Part shown: positions 11,225-23,220 of the stretch, in pieces
How the letters are laid out: each line of letters starts with the position of its first letter
Position numbering within the stretch: the stretch's first letter is position 1
Source of the DNA: Trichosporon coremiiforme
Lineage: Eukaryota > Basidiomycota > Tremellomycetes > Trichosporonales > Trichosporonaceae
Assembly (NCBI GenBank): GCA_039545355.1
Contig: BCJJ01000004.1
Coordinates: 1,754,801-1,818,800, forward strand
Direction of reading: 5' to 3'
Length of the DNA stretch: 64,000 nucleotides
Notes under the pieces: generated by a model
What the model was told of the DNA's origin: nothing
Database searches by the model: none
Seen by the model: only the letters and a program-made list of their open reading frames with translations
Program-made: the position numbers and the translations under genes

Positions 11225-14200
11225 ATGCGGACACATCTCCCCTTCGGGGCCGGGGCAGGGGCGAGGATACTCCTCCTCGCCCTCACGCTCCTTGTCTGGG
11301 CGCTTCCGGCTCTCGGCGGCGACCCCGGCGTAGAGATCACGAAGTTCAAGTCGTTGCCGACAAAGCTGTTCTACTTCGAGGACTCGGAGGTGAGCTGACA
11401 TGGAGCACGGAAGAGCTAACCGCAGGTCGCGTTGATGCACGATGCGCACGAGGGTACTATTTGGCGATCGGATGATGAAGGCAAGTCCTGGAAACAGGCC
11501 GAGGAGGTGAAGGACGCGGTGCTGCTCGTCGAGCATCCCTACGACCAGAAGGTCGCGTTTGTGATCGGGCGAGACACAACGCATTACGCAACCTACAACC
11601 GTGGCGAGAGCTGGCAGTCGTTCAAATCGGAAGACCGCGCTACGCTGAGCAACAAGCCCCTGTCCTTCCATGCGGCTAAGCCGGACTGGATCATCTTCCA
11701 GGCCCAGAAGTGCGAGAAGGGCAAGGGCCACTGGCCGTGGGGCGGGAGCAAGACCTGCTATGGCGAGTCGTACTACACGACGGACATGTTCCACTCCGAG
11801 CTCCAGCCGCTGCTGCCTTACACGACCCAGTGCATGTTCGCGCACGCCGATAAGGAGATCGAGGCTGACGACAACCTCGTTCTCTGCGTGGCGTCTCCGA
11901 ACAAGCCGGACGAAGAGGGTCACTCCGAGAGCCGCCTGTACTCGTCCCAGAACTGGTTTGAGACGAAGAAGTATGTCGACCTTGGCATTGGCAAGTATGC
12001 CAAGGGCGTTGTCGGGCTCGGCATCGTGTCCAAATTTATGGTCGTCGCCGTGCGCTCCGGAACCGAACTCCAGGCTCGCGAAGGCGACCCCATGCACATG
12101 TTCGTGTCCACGGACGGCGTCAACTGGAACCAGGCTCAGTTCCCGCATTCAGCCCTGCCCAATCTTATCGAGAACGCGTACACTATCGTCGACTCGTCAA
12201 AGCACTCGATCATGGTCGACATCCTTCAGTCGCGCCGCGCCGGTATCGGCTCGCTCTTTACTTCATCCGGCGAGGGCAAGTACTTCGTCGAGTCGCTGCA
12301 GAACACAAACCGCAATGCGCGTGGCATCGTCGACTTTGAGCCGCTGAAGGGCCTTGAGGGCGTCGGTATCGCCAACATCGTCTCGAACAAGGACGATGTC
12401 GTCAATGACCAAGCTGAGAAGAAGCTCCAGTCCGTTATCACGTTCGACGATGGCTCCAACTGGCATTACATCGACGCTCCCGAGAGCGACATGGACGGCA
12501 ACAAGTACCGGTGTGACTCGGACTACTGTGCCCTCCACGTTCACGGTGTCACCAAGTCGCACAACATGGGAGCCGTGTTCTCATCGACCGCTCCCGGCTT
12601 TGTCATGGCCGTCGGTTCCGTCGGAGACTACCTTCTCCCTTACGACGACTGCGATACGTTCCTCTCGACTGACGGGGGTGTCACCTGGAAGATGATCCAG
12701 GAGGGAGCGCACAAATATGAGTTCGGCGACCAGGGCAGCATTCTCGTCATCGCCGACGACGAGGAGCCGACCGACCACGTGCACTACAGCTACGATGGCG
12801 GCAACGAGTGGATCAAGCTCGATCTCGGGATCACGATGCGAGTTGCCGTTCTCACGACGATTCCGGACTCGACCTCTCAGAAGTTCCTCGCGCTTGGACA
12901 GATCCCCCGCAAGGAGGCGGACAAGGATGGCCGTTACGCCAGTGTTTTCCTCGACTTTGCCAACCTGCAGACTCGCCAGTGCAAGGACAGCGACTTTGAG
13001 AAGTGGTACATGCGCCGAAACAACGATGACGAGTGCATCATGGGCCACAAGCAGTGGTACCGCCGCCGCAAGCTCGATGCCCGCTGCTACGTCGGTAACA
13101 AGTTCGAAGACCCTGTTGGCCACGAGGACAGCTGCCCCTGCACAGAGGAGGACTACGAGTGCGACTTCAACTTCGTCCGTCAGGACAAGAAGTGCGTCCC
13201 CGCTGGCCCGGAGATTGTGCCGCCCGGAACGTGTCAGAACAAGGATGACACGTACATGGGTTCCAGCGGGTACCGCCTGATCCCTGGCAACACATGCGAT
13301 CGCAACAAGGGCAAGAAGCTCGACGAGAAGATCAAGAAGCAGTGTGGCGATGCTAAACCCGAGGACGGCAAGGTGTCGCATGTGACGCACCCGTTTGACA
13401 GCAAGATCGACCGTTACCTGTACTTCTCCGAGTCGGAGACGATCCTGCTGCACATGGCGGACGGAACTGTATGGCAGTCGCGCAACGAAGGGTACTCGTG
13501 GAGCCAGGTGCGGGACGACCGCAAGTTCCTCGCGATCACGATGCACCCCAACGATAAGGAGCGCGCTTACCTGTTTACGACCGACCGCGTCATCATCTAC
13601 ACGACGGACACGGGCAAAACATGGCAGCAGATGAACCTGCCGATGGACCCGAACTCGCTCGGCATCCCCGCGCTCGACTTCCACCCGACGCAATCGAACT
13701 GGCTCATCTACACGGGCAGCGAGGGGTGCGGGGACACAATCTCGCCCAACTGCCACGCCAAGGCCTTCTACACGATCAACAACGGTCGCGACTGGCAGGG
13801 CATTGACACGTACGTCAGGACCTGCACGTGGGCTCGCGACGAGAAGCTCAAGATCGACGAGCGCATGATCCTCTGCGAGAGCTACAAGGACAAGAGGGGA
13901 TCGCAGCGGTCGCCGGACGGCAACCCGCTCGAGTTCATCGCCGGCAGGAACTATTACCGCAATAAAGAGAAGCTGTTCGACAACGTCGTCGGCTCGGCGA
14001 CTTTCGCCGAGTATCTCGTTGTTGCGGAGCTTGAGGGTGAGAAGAACCAGCTCCGCCTGCAAGTGTCCATGGATGGAAAGCACTTCGCGGATGCGCAGTT
14101 CCCGCCGAGCATCAGCCTCGACAATCACGCGTACACGATTCTGGAGAGTAGCACCAAGGCACTTTTCGTGCACATGACGATGAGCGCGACCAAAGGTGCC

Positions 14201-15697
14201 GAGTTCGGCACCATCTTCAAGTCCAACTCGAACGGAACATACTACGGCATGTCGATCGAGAACGTGAACCGCAACGGCGCCGGCTATGTCGACTTCGAGA
14301 AGATGATCGGGCACGATGGTATCGCGGTAGTCAACGTCGTCGCAAACCCCGAGGATGCCGAGATGAGCGGCAAGAAGCAGATCCAGACGCGGATCACGCA
14401 CAACGATGGCGGCTCATGGAAGCGTCTCATCCCGCCTGCCAAGGACTCCCTCGGCCAGGAGTACGACTGCCGTCGCACGTCGTGCTCCCTCCAGCTGCAC
14501 GGGTACACGGAGCGACGCGATCCGAAGGCGACGTACAGCTCCCCCTCGGCGGTGGGCCTCATGCTCGGCGTCGGCAATGTCGGCGAGGAGCTCGCAGCTT
14601 ACGATGACTCGGACGTGTTCCTCACCCGCGACGGCGGTTTCACATGGGAGGAGGTGCACAAGGACGCCCACATGTGGGAGTACGGCGACAGTGGAACGAT
14701 CCTCGTGCTCGTGAACGACGAGGAACCGACAGACCACGTTCTGTACACTCTCGATGAGGGTCTGACCTGGAACACATACAGCTTTGGTGAGAAGCTCCGC
14801 ATCGAGACGATTCAGACAGTGCCGCAGGACACCTCGCGCCGCTTCTTCCTCATCGGCCACTCGCCCAGCAGCGGGGCCAAGTCGAAGTCGACGCTCGTGC
14901 ACCTCGACTTCTCGGCAGTCCAGACCCGCCAGTGCGAGCTGAAGGAGGACGACCCGAACCATGACGACTTCGAGCTGTGGTCTCCCTCCGAGAACAGGCA
15001 GGAGGAGTGCCTCTTCGGCCGGCAGGTGCTCTACCGCCGCCGCATTCGCGACCGCGACTGCTACATCGGCGAGACCCTTACGCAACCGCAAAAGATCCAA
15101 AAGAACTGCACCTGCGCTCCCGAGGACTTTGAGTGCGAGTTTAACTACTACCGCAACAGCGAGGGCAAGTGTGTTCTCGTTGACGGCGCGCAGCCTCTCG
15201 CCAAGGACACGGAGGAGGAGCAGTGCTACGCCAACGGACCCACCGACGGGTTCTGGTACGAGCGCACTGCCTACCGCAAGATCCCCTACAGCAGCTGCGT
15301 CGGCGGCGAGCGTCCGGACCAGGGACCGAAGCACGCCTGCCCCGGCCTCATCGGCGGCGGAGGCGCGGGCGGCATGTTCTGGGCCACAATCGCCCTCATC
15401 CCCTTCGCAGCGGCCGGACTCGCAGGGTACTGGTACATGCAGAAGGGCGGCCGGGCCGGCGGCATCCGGCTCGACGAGCACCGTGCCTACCGCGACAACC
15501 AGGTCCTCGCCACGCTCGCGAGCGTGCCGTACTTCGTCCTTGGTCTCGTCAGCGTCGCCTGGGGAGCGGTGGAGAGGAATCTCCCCTCCTGGGCCAGACG
15601 GGATGGCGGTCTCGGATTCAGGAGAGGATACGAGACGCTGCCTATCGATGAGGATGCGGAGATCCTCGGTGGATACGAGGACGACGACGAGGTGTAG
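11225..15697 (+). CDS. VPS10: Vacuolar/endosomal protein sorting receptor Vps10 (sortilin family)
   Basis: Two exons (11225-11389 and 11426-15697) give 1478 residues, close to yeast Vps10 (1579). Residues 1-31 are a signal peptide. Two tandem VPS10 domains follow, each built of repeated S-x-D-x-G-x-x-W Asp-box blades (for example S-D-D-E-G-K-S-W and S-R-N-E-G-Y-S-W) and closed by a Cys-rich 10CC module (C-P-C-T-E-E-D-Y-E-C and C-T-C-A-P-E-D-F-E-C). A membrane segment lies near residues 1372-1394, and a second hydrophobic stretch follows near 1413-1437. The cytosolic tail carries Y-E-T-L and an acidic end. In the family the receptor carries hydrolases such as carboxypeptidase Y from the late Golgi to endosomes and is recycled by retromer. 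The start was chosen because it alone supplies the signal peptide. Confidence 0.96.
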
Positions 15698-15959
15698 CGT
15701 CCTAGAAATAGAAACAACCAAAGCGCTATGCATATGATTCCACAGCTTTCCAAACATTGGGATGCGGCACGATGGGTTGTGTGGTAGGCGGCAGTGGAAG
15801 GTGTAGTTGGAGAGCAACCTGAGCCACCTCTACAACAGCTCCTACAGCTCACCACCCTAATCTTCAACTTCAAGTGCGCCAAGCTCTCGTTCATCTCTCC
15901 AGCTGTCAGCCTTGTGAACCTTGGCATCCAAGCAGCATAGCATGCATGCAGGTACCGAA

Positions 15960-16713
15960 ATGAGTACGATGCTCCTTCGTCACATTTTTTGTTCAGGCGA
16001 TCAACGAAGTGCAGCGCAACACTTCCCAACGTGTGTGCCGGGCTGGTGCTATGATCATGCACTCCCTTTCCCTCTGCCCAGGCAACGACCCACGCTCTTG
16101 CAAAGCGAGCAGGGAGGAGATCCCACAGTTCGTCACTAACCATACCCAGGTCAGCAGCACAGAGCTCTTGGGTTTTGCTGTGGAGGCGCTTCTCGGCATC
16201 TTCGGTGCAGAAACGCTGAAGCGCCGCAGCACACAACGCGGAGTGATCCAGCGTTGCACCAAGGACGGAGACGCTTCGGCTCGGCATGCCACTTTGAACG
16301 AGTGCTGGGCTGCGCACAGCTCAAACAACCGAAGAGCTAGGGTGCACTTGTGCTTCAGCAGAAGGCTAAGGAGATGCAGGTAGCGCTCGCAGAAACCCAT
16401 GTCGACGGGATCGTGGTTGGAAAGTCAGATTGCCGTTCACCACAAGTTCGAGGAAGCGGTCAAATTCGGCTGCGCTCTCCAGCTCCAGGTCAGAGAGCTG
16501 CCAGTCCTTCCGGCCCCAGCCTGCCGCTCCTCCGGCGGTGGCAAGCACTTCACTGCCTGTCAGTGTGGGAGAATAATCGACGCACCTTGCCACAAAGAGT
16601 GCGCGGGATGGAACTAAGAAATCGTACGCCGTCAGCCGGTACGAGGCTGAAGTCCCCTTCAGTTCATTTGTCGCTGTCGATAACTTCCTTTGAAACGGTG
16701 TGCTGTTCGGGTA
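15960..16713 (-). pseudogene. BTB-family relic A (nonsense codon plus frameshifts)
   Basis: The minus strand shows the family start: S-D-K, then an in-frame TGA (16666-16664) where relatives have Trp, then T-E-G-D-F-S-L-V-P-A-D-G-V-R-F-L. An extra base near 16615 shifts the frame; the restored frame reads V-P-S-R-A-L-F-V-A, then a 33-nt intron and S-E-V-L-A-T-A. E-F-D-R-F-L-E-L-V-V follows. Two more frameshifts (near 16440 and 16300) separate the L-L-S-L-L-L-K-H-K-C helix and the L-C-A-A-A-L, E-L-W-D-L-L-P tail. The tail matches copy B closely (C-A-A-D, W-D-L-L-P, A-W-A). At least four lesions make this a clear pseudogene. The open frame that continues into the VPS10 3' end is not part of it. 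Confidence 0.8.
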
Positions 16714-17004
16714 TGACGAGTGAAATGGAGATGGAGAGGACTGAGAAGAAGACCTCGCCGAGTCGCTTTGCTAGATCAACTAGCCCAGGCGCGTCCTCCC
16801 TGGATTGGGCAACTGGTCGTGATACACTCCCGCCCGAGTCATCGAGCCGCCATGGATCAGACTGGCAGACAAGGTTAACCGTTGTAGCCTGTGGGAGAAT
16901 AGACATGACGATACGTGTCTCGACTCTCCAGTGCTTGCATCAAAGATTTCTACATACACATACGAAAGAGTACTAACATGAATTTGCACATCAACAAGCT
17001 CCCC

Positions 17005-17771
17005 CTACTTGCCAGTGGTGTCGCACACCTCCGTTTCCTTGACAGCCTTCCTGAACTCGGGGATGACCCTCGACAGCTCGTGCTGCCTCGAGTGGCGGTG
17101 CTCGACCGCGCCCATCCCCTGCGCCCACGCCTTGCTCCATGCCCAGGCATACGCAGCCGGCAGCAGATCCCACAGCGAGCGCTCGACGGAACCAGGATCC
17201 GCCGCGCAGATCCAGTATTGCATTGCCGAGTGCCTATTGAGCCTCCAGTCGGCGTCGACGGAGCAGGCGTGCTGGAGTGCAGCGGCGCAGAGATCGACCT
17301 CCTCGGCGACCGCGCTCACGACGAAGGCAGTGTGCGCGAAGAGTTGCTGGCTCTTCACGTGCTCGATGGCACACATGCGCAGCTGGCGGAAGAGGGTCCA
17401 GCACTCGTACTTCTGCAGGAAGCGGATGAGGGCGAACAGCTCGCGGGTGAGCTCGATCTCCGCTGTGGTCGGGTGCTCTGAGACGCAGGCCGGGGAGAGT
17501 TGAGAGTTGAACGCGAGGTCGAGGAAACGCTCCAGCGTACCTGCGCTTTCGAGCTCGGGGTCATAGAACTCCAGCGTCATGATGCCACCGAGCTCGATCA
17601 CTTCCGCGAAAACCTCGCTGCTATTAGCATAATCGTTGGTGGGCGTACCTGGCGGTGAAGAGTGCACGAGAGGGAACCCGGAAGCTGACGCGGTCGGTCG
17701 AGATCAGGGTGATGTCTCCCAGAATCCACTTCTGGCTCTCCTTGATGTGCGGGGACGATTCCTCACTCATG
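17005..17771 (-). pseudogene. BTB-family copy B, intact except for an N-terminal frameshift
   Basis: Exon 1 would run 17771-17649 and exon 2 17617-17005, joined by a 31-nt intron (GTACGC donor, GCTAAT branch site, AGCAG acceptor). Downstream of the first few codons everything is open: Q-K-W-I-L-G-D-I-T-L-I-S, F-R-V-P-S-R-A-L-F-T-A, S-E-V-F, L-E-R-F-L-D-L-A, L-I-R-F-L-Q-K-Y-E-C, A-F-V-V-S-A-V-A-E, L-C-A-A-A-L and S-L-W-D-L-L-P, ending at TAG 17007-17005. The ATG at 17771-17769 is one base out of frame with this (an extra A in a GAGGAAATC run), and the correct frame has a TGA just upstream and no Met in exon 1. It is either a young pseudogene or uses an unseen upstream exon. The BTB/POZ assignment rests on pattern, not on a search. 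Confidence 0.68.
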
Positions 17772-18266
17772 CCGGATGATGGAAAGATGAAATGAGGTGC
17801 TGGTATCAGAGTCTCTCTCGTCCCTGATATTCCACTGCGAGCGAGCGAGAGGACGGATCATGTGTCTGCAGTACGAGGATAACATAGATGACGACTGGAT
17901 AGTGGCCTGCGGGTGGAGATTCGATCTGAGAACGTGACAACAGCGGTGAGACATCTTTGTGTGCATTTTGCCGGATTTCCTGCGCCACTTGTTGTCCATT
18001 GGTTCACATGGGCGTCCTGATGCGGGGAGAGATCAGGGGGATCTGTAGATGACTGTCGTTTAGTCCTCAAAGCTGCCTGGCTAGGTGTGCAGTTCCGTGG
18101 GATCTGAGATCTCAGCGTGTATGACACGAGGAGACCGGCAGGTGCAAAACGTGCTCACCGCTCGAATCTCGCACCCTGCATGATGGAATTGCGATCATGC
18201 AGCTCGAAACTACTAAAGCTCAGACTGTCCGATTCTCTCGTTCTCACCAGCTTGCTACTTTCTACC
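17772..18266. other. Spacer between BTB copies B and C
   Basis: The 495 bases between two divergent family members would be their promoters. Nothing else recognisable was seen. Confidence 0.45.
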
Positions 18267-19063
18267 ATGTCCGCGGTCGTCAACAGACCCTCCCCCCCAA
18301 CGGTTAGGGACAAGTGGACCGAAGGCGACTTCACCATCATCTCTGCGGATAGTGTCCGGTTCAAGGCGCCCTCGAAGAGCTTGTCCTTCCACAGGTCAGG
18401 GGTCATGATAGTGGCTCGATGCTCATACACAGTGCTGTGCTCGCCAATGCATCGGAGCTGTCCGGAGACAATGGCGAGCTCTGCATCTCTCCGATCTAGT
18501 CCTGGGGAACGGAGTCACCATTGGCTTGTTCCTTGAACTCGCAATCAATACTAGACTCTCGATACCGCCTTCCGATGACTGGACGCAGCTAGCTGACAGA
18601 CTTATCCGCTTCGTGGGCTTCCTTAGAAAGTACGGGTGCAATCCTCTGTGGCGCCAACTCGAAAACTCGCTTGTTCCGAACAGCTCTTGCAGGACAACTT
18701 GTCCCCTCAAAATTAATTCGTCCCCGGTAGCGAAGCCCGCAACGTCGCCATCTGCGCCGCTGCGCTCGACAAGATGTGCGAGTACAACGAGTCGACTTCT
18801 ACGGGATCGGGTGCTGAACGTCACAAATGTGACGCTGATCCCGGGAACTTCCCCATCGACCTCTGGTAAGTACCGAGCATACTTGGGCGTCTTGCGTCGC
18901 TTTCAGGAATTCGCTCCCCGCGGCGGACCACTGCAACAACTACATGCACCCGCACCACCTTGGCTCAGAGTTCAAGAGTGCGGCCAATGAGATGGCCACC
19001 TTCCGAGACCCAGCTCAGTTATGTGGTTGTTCGAGAACTATCGGACACATCGACGGCAAGTGA
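18267..19063 (+). pseudogene. BTB-family relic C (two frameshifts)
   Basis: It starts well: ATG at 18267, D-K-W-T-E-G-D-F-T-I-I-S-A-D-S-V-R-F-K-A-P-S-K-S-L, a 38-nt intron (GTCAGG donor) at the family's phase-2 position, then S-A-V-L-A-N-A-S-E-L. Near 18482 the frame breaks into a TAG; the next frame carries H-L-S-D-L-V-L-G, L-F-L-E-L-A-I-N-T-R-L and F-V-G-F-L-R-K-Y-G-C. Near 18690 it shifts again to E-A-R-N-V-A-I-C-A-A-A-L-D-K. A probable second intron (GTAAGT donor at about 18864) rebuilds D-L-W-N-S-L-P-A-A, equivalent to W-D-L-L-P in copy B, and the frame ends at TGA 19061-19063. No introns can explain the two shifts. It is oriented opposite to copies A and B. Confidence 0.75.
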
Positions 19064-19247
19064 GCAGCCAAGCGTCTCATGCAGCACTGCGTCTAAGGGC
19101 CACGTCTTCCGTTCGATCCTTTCATCCCCACAACCCGCTTACGATCTCAGTATCCTAGCCCAGCACTACCCCGTGCCAGAGTTTGGGTCGCAACCCAATG
19201 ACCTGTTTCCAAAAAGCTATGCATAATGATTTGTTTTCTACTTGCCT

Positions 19248-20823
19248 CTACTGGCCCTTGGCGATCTCCGCGAGCCTGCTCTTAAGCGGTCCAGCATCGT
19301 TGACCCAGTCCTGATGCCTCTTGACAAGCTCCGTGATGATATACTCCTCGATCTCGGGCTCGAACTCGTCTGGTCCCGGGACACGGCCCTTAGCCAGCTT
19401 GTCCAGGTACAGCCAAGTCTCGCGGAACTCCTCCTTCTCGGGCTGGTCTCCGCCGTCGGTCAACGCGAGCGACGACAGTCCAGCAGAGGAGGGGTGCGTG
19501 CTGCGCAGCGGCGGGGTCTCGGCACCCATGATTGAGGGGTTGCCGAGCGACTTGGCGCGCGACAATCGCTCGATGAACACGACCTCATGCTTTCGCTTGT
19601 GCAGTTCGTTGCCGATCACGAGCTGGTGCCCATAGCGAGAGAGCGCCGCCTTGGCCTTCGGCACGAGCAGGTTCTGGTCCGTCTCGAGCTGCGCGTTAGC
19701 GAGAATTGAGTACTAGTCAACCGACCTTAAAAGACACAGTGTAGCCTTCAGGCGTCCATTCCTGCACGAGCGGCTTGAGAACCTTCGGCACCTGATCCAT
19801 TTCGAGCGAGAGCGAACCCTTCTTGCTCTGAATCTTGTGCTCAGCCTGAGGTCAGCTTGGCGTATCCATTGTAGCGGAGGAAAAACCCACCACGCGGTCC
19901 TCGGGAAGGAAGAAGTCCGACACAGCAGCAGCGAGGTAGAACATGCCACGACGCTGGAGGGGCTGCATCCCCTGCCCAACATTGCGGAGAAGCCAGAGGT
20001 AGTCATTAACCGTCTGGAACTCGATTCCCAACAGAGCTCCCTCCTCATGAGCCTTGTTGTAGGCTCGAAGAACGGGAAGAAGCTTCAGCGCCTGCTCGCT
20101 CTGCACACGGATCTCAGAACCGTCAGCCGCGTTCGGGGACGACGACGGCGCAATCTCGAGCAGGTCGAGGAACGGGTTCAGCGAGTGGGAGTAGTGTCGG
20201 GAGAAAGGACGAAGGGAGTGCGTTCGGTGAAGGAAGATGACGGCATACCCGTTTTTCAGGAAGTACTCCGCCGACGTCGCACCACGCGTTCCGGCACTGA
20301 AGTTGTCGAGGAAGCGCACCGTGTTGCTCTCGAGGGGGACGGTTGTGCCGCCGGACTGGAGTTAGCTCACTGCCTCCACGACAACGAGCCGCTCGGCTTG
20401 CAGGGGTAGGCCAGTATGCCGAACATGCCTTCTTGTTGGCAGAGTCCCTCCGCTCGATAGTGTGTTCCGCAGGAAGCCAATCGTACACGAAGCTTGCCTC
20501 CGCCCTTCCCTTTGGACGTTGGTTCCAAAGCACCGCAGCACTTAGCAGCGCAGCTACGCCCTCCACCTCATTTTCAACCCCAAGATATCTCATCACCGGG
20601 TAGGAGCCACCGGCGGACTTCCCCGCAAGGGCGAGAAGGCCATACTCACAGTGACAACGACGAGCTTTTTATCGGGAACGGCAGCCCACTTCTGAATGAA
20701 GTTGTGCATGCGCTTCGTCTTCTCCTCAAGGCCAGCTGGCGGGGTCTGAGTGTTGAAGTAGTCATCTGTCGTGAACTCGCGCCCGGCTAGGGTGCCCGAG
20801 GTCGGAGCGTCGGCTTCGGACAT
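19248..20823 (-). CDS. CAB2: Phosphopantothenate--cysteine ligase (coenzyme A synthesis)
   Basis: Four exons on the minus strand (20823-20650, 20355-19891, 19845-19726, 19688-19248) give 399 residues. The first junction joins V-V-V-T to S-G-G-T-T-V-P-L-E, the nucleotide-binding start of the CoaB/PPCS fold. [13 protein letters not shown] and [10 protein letters not shown] follow, and the next junction gives A-E-H-K-I-Q-S, all family signatures. S-F-K-L-E-T-D spans the last intron. The enzyme joins 4'-phosphopantothenate and cysteine, the second committed step of CoA synthesis, in the cytosol. Like other eukaryotic members it is free-standing, without the decarboxylase domain fused in bacterial CoaBC. 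The gene is divergent from the ZIP transporter gene. Confidence 0.95.
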
Positions 20824-21789
20824 GGCGCCGTGGTCTGTTTGGGTCTTGATGAAAAGAGAGGGTGCAACAGTCGGCGACCTGGAGTTGTGCCCGATCAGTC
20901 AGCAGCGAGGAAGGCGGAGGACGATGGACGGTCGAGTCGAAATGCGGGCAACGCCGAACAGGTGGGCGGCGAGCTTTGGAGCGATCGAGGACGTCCCAGC
21001 CACTTGGGGAGCTATAAATGGAGCAAGAAGCGGCGTGGAGTGAGGGATGATACGACTGCTGCTATCGGCGAGGTCGATGTGACGATATCGAGCGGTGAGC
21101 AACCGGCCGGACGGTGGGGATGACGCCGGTGCGAGGGATGTTCCGAGGATATCCCGGCCATCTCTACCAAGATCTGACTCCGTGACTCATGATCCCCATC
21201 AGCTCAGCTGACAGCTGATACTCATTGCCGCGCTCGGAGGTTAGCCCTCGCTTTCTTCTCACCGTCCACAACCGCCGATGAGCGATAAGCAGCAAGGAAA
21301 GACCAGATTTGACATGCATGCGACAGCGAAGCAGGTATTGCATCACAGACAGCACAAGAGGATCTCTCCCTCAGGGCGCAAGTCAGGTTCGGAATCGCGG
21401 GCTCTGGGCTTGGGCTGACTATGACGACGCTAACAGCCCCTCAACACCCATCAACCTATCCGAGGAAGGGCGTACCTCACCGATCCCATATCAGCTTCCA
21501 CCCCTGCCTGCCCTCCCGACCTCTTTCTCCTTCGCCTCCTCTCTTCTTCTTCACATCACTTCATTGCTTCGCTACTCATACACCTTCGCCTTCTTCTGCT
21601 CGCAGTATTTCTTGAACTTCGCCTCTTTCCTCTTCTTGCGCCCTTCACTTCATCACGTATAGAAACGCACGTTCGCCTGTCGCCAAAACAAGGTCGCGAA
21701 ACAATCAGATCTTCCCCGCATCTCGATCCCCACCCCGAACCCTCACCGAGCCTGGCGACTTCAGCAACCCGATAGCAGGCAGTAGTCCG
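20824..21789. promoter_or_regulatory. Divergent promoter region, CAB2 / ZIP transporter
   Basis: A 966-base gap between divergent starts. A long pyrimidine-rich tract at about 21480-21660 precedes the transporter gene and is typical of a fungal leader. No RNA gene or repeat was recognised. Confidence 0.5.
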
Positions 21790-23171
21790 ATGCCGCTTCT
21801 CACGCTCCTCGGCCAGTGCGCCGCAATGACGGCCGCGTCCATGGCCGTGGGCTCAATCCCGCTCGTCTTCAAGGACAGCATGTCTCGTGAGTATGCCGCA
21901 ACGTGATATCCTCTGCCTCAGCTATTCCGCTCTAAGCTCTTGTTTTCCATCATGACGCGCGACGTGGACGATGTGGGCAGCGACGCCAGCGACACCAGTG
22001 GCGGCGGACGGACTTGAACTAGCGAGATAACAGTGTGACTGGCGAGCCGAGGGACCGCTGAGGTCCTCTCTCTGCTGATTCATCTGATGGCTGAATCACT
22101 CGCTGCACTCGCGCTTGATTCGCCAAGTCTCGGGCGCTGTCGAACAAGATGGGGATCGTGATCGAGTTCGGGGCCGGTCTCGTCGTTCCACGTCGCTGCT
22201 CGGTGCTTGGTCATGGCCGAATACCACAGCGATGGCGTGCAGTACTCCATGTCGATCAGAGTGGAGGCGGCGATCATCTGCACGCCCTGTGCCTCTGACC
22301 AGTCGCGTTACGCGATCGGACTTTCGTCGCACCAGTGTTCAACGCCCCAGTCTCCTTGATCACTCGCAACGCTTTGTGTGCAAGCTGACATGCAGCGAAA
22401 GCGCTCTCGGGCATCTCGATCATGGGCACTGGCCTGCTCATCGGTGCGGCGCTTACGATAATCATTCCCGAAGGTGTCGTGACGATGATGGCAGCCGACC
22501 CGCACTCGATGCACACGATCGGCATCTTCCTCCTCGCCGGCTTCGCGCTCATGCTCCTCGTCGAGACCTTCACGCCGCACCCGCCGCACCTGCACAGCCA
22601 CGGCGAGAGCCACCCTATGTTGCCGAAGGATCCGTCCGAGCCGTCGTCCCCGGACCCGACGAGCGGACTCAGCGCGACTCTCGGACTTGTGATCCACGGT
22701 GCGGCTGACGGTATCGCCCTCGGCGCCAGCAGCCTGACGGGCACGGCGGAGCTGGGGCTCATCGTGTTCCTCGCCGTTCTGATCCACAAAGGTCCCGCCG
22801 CGCTCGGTCTCACCACAACGCTCCTCAGTCTGCACCTGAGCCCTAAGCAGATCAAGAACCGCCTACTCGTCTTCTCTCTGTCCGCACCGCTCGGCGCGAT
22901 CCTGACCTATACCCTGGTCAGCTTGTTCGGATCGAACAATGGCGCAAACGTGGACGGAAAGTACGGCCTGAGCTGGTGGACGGGCGCCGTACTCCTCTTC
23001 TCGGGCGGCAGCTTCCTGTACGTCGCGACTGTGATCCAGCCGCTCAACAAGAGCGACTGCCACGCCGAGCGCGAGGAGATCTCCCGCCCCATCTCCCGCG
23101 CCTTCTTGCTTGTGACGGGCATGCTGATCCCGCTCGGGCTCGCGCTGCTCGTCGGTGACCACGACCATTAG
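21790..23171 (+). CDS. ZIP-family divalent metal transporter, SLC39A9 (ZIP9)-like
   Basis: Two exons (21790-21886 and 22396-23171) give 290 residues. The N-terminus M-P-L-L-T-L-L-G-Q-C-A-A-M-T-A-A is a membrane helix. G-T-G-L-L-I-G-A-A-L-T-I-I-I-P-E-G follows, and the metal-binding helices carry V-I-H-G-A-A-D-G-I-A-L-G and L-I-H-K-G-P-A-A-L-G-L, the ZIP signature with paired His. A short loop H-P-P-H-L-H-S-H is His-rich. About seven to eight hydrophobic segments are visible. ZIP9-type proteins sit in the Golgi or plasma membrane and move zinc (possibly manganese) into the cytosol. The protein ends in D-H-D-H. The intron is 509 nt, about ten times the local norm; the joined sequence matches the family without a gap, so no exon is missing. 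Confidence 0.93.
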
Positions 23172-23220
23172 ACTGTATTAGACTTGCATGTACAACTATG
23201 ACAATTAGCTCAGGCACGGG

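Noticed and set aside
12581..14401. A 606-codon open frame antisense to VPS10
   Set aside because: It mirrors the GC-biased codon usage of VPS10 and shows no domain; VPS10 on the plus strand is unambiguous.
14414..15817. A 467-codon antisense frame over the VPS10 3' end
   Set aside because: It has the same shadow character; it also runs into the intergenic region without motif.
15487..16317. A 276-codon minus-strand frame
   Set aside because: Its first half is the real tail frame of BTB relic A, but the second half overlaps VPS10 antisense and is only a chance read-through.
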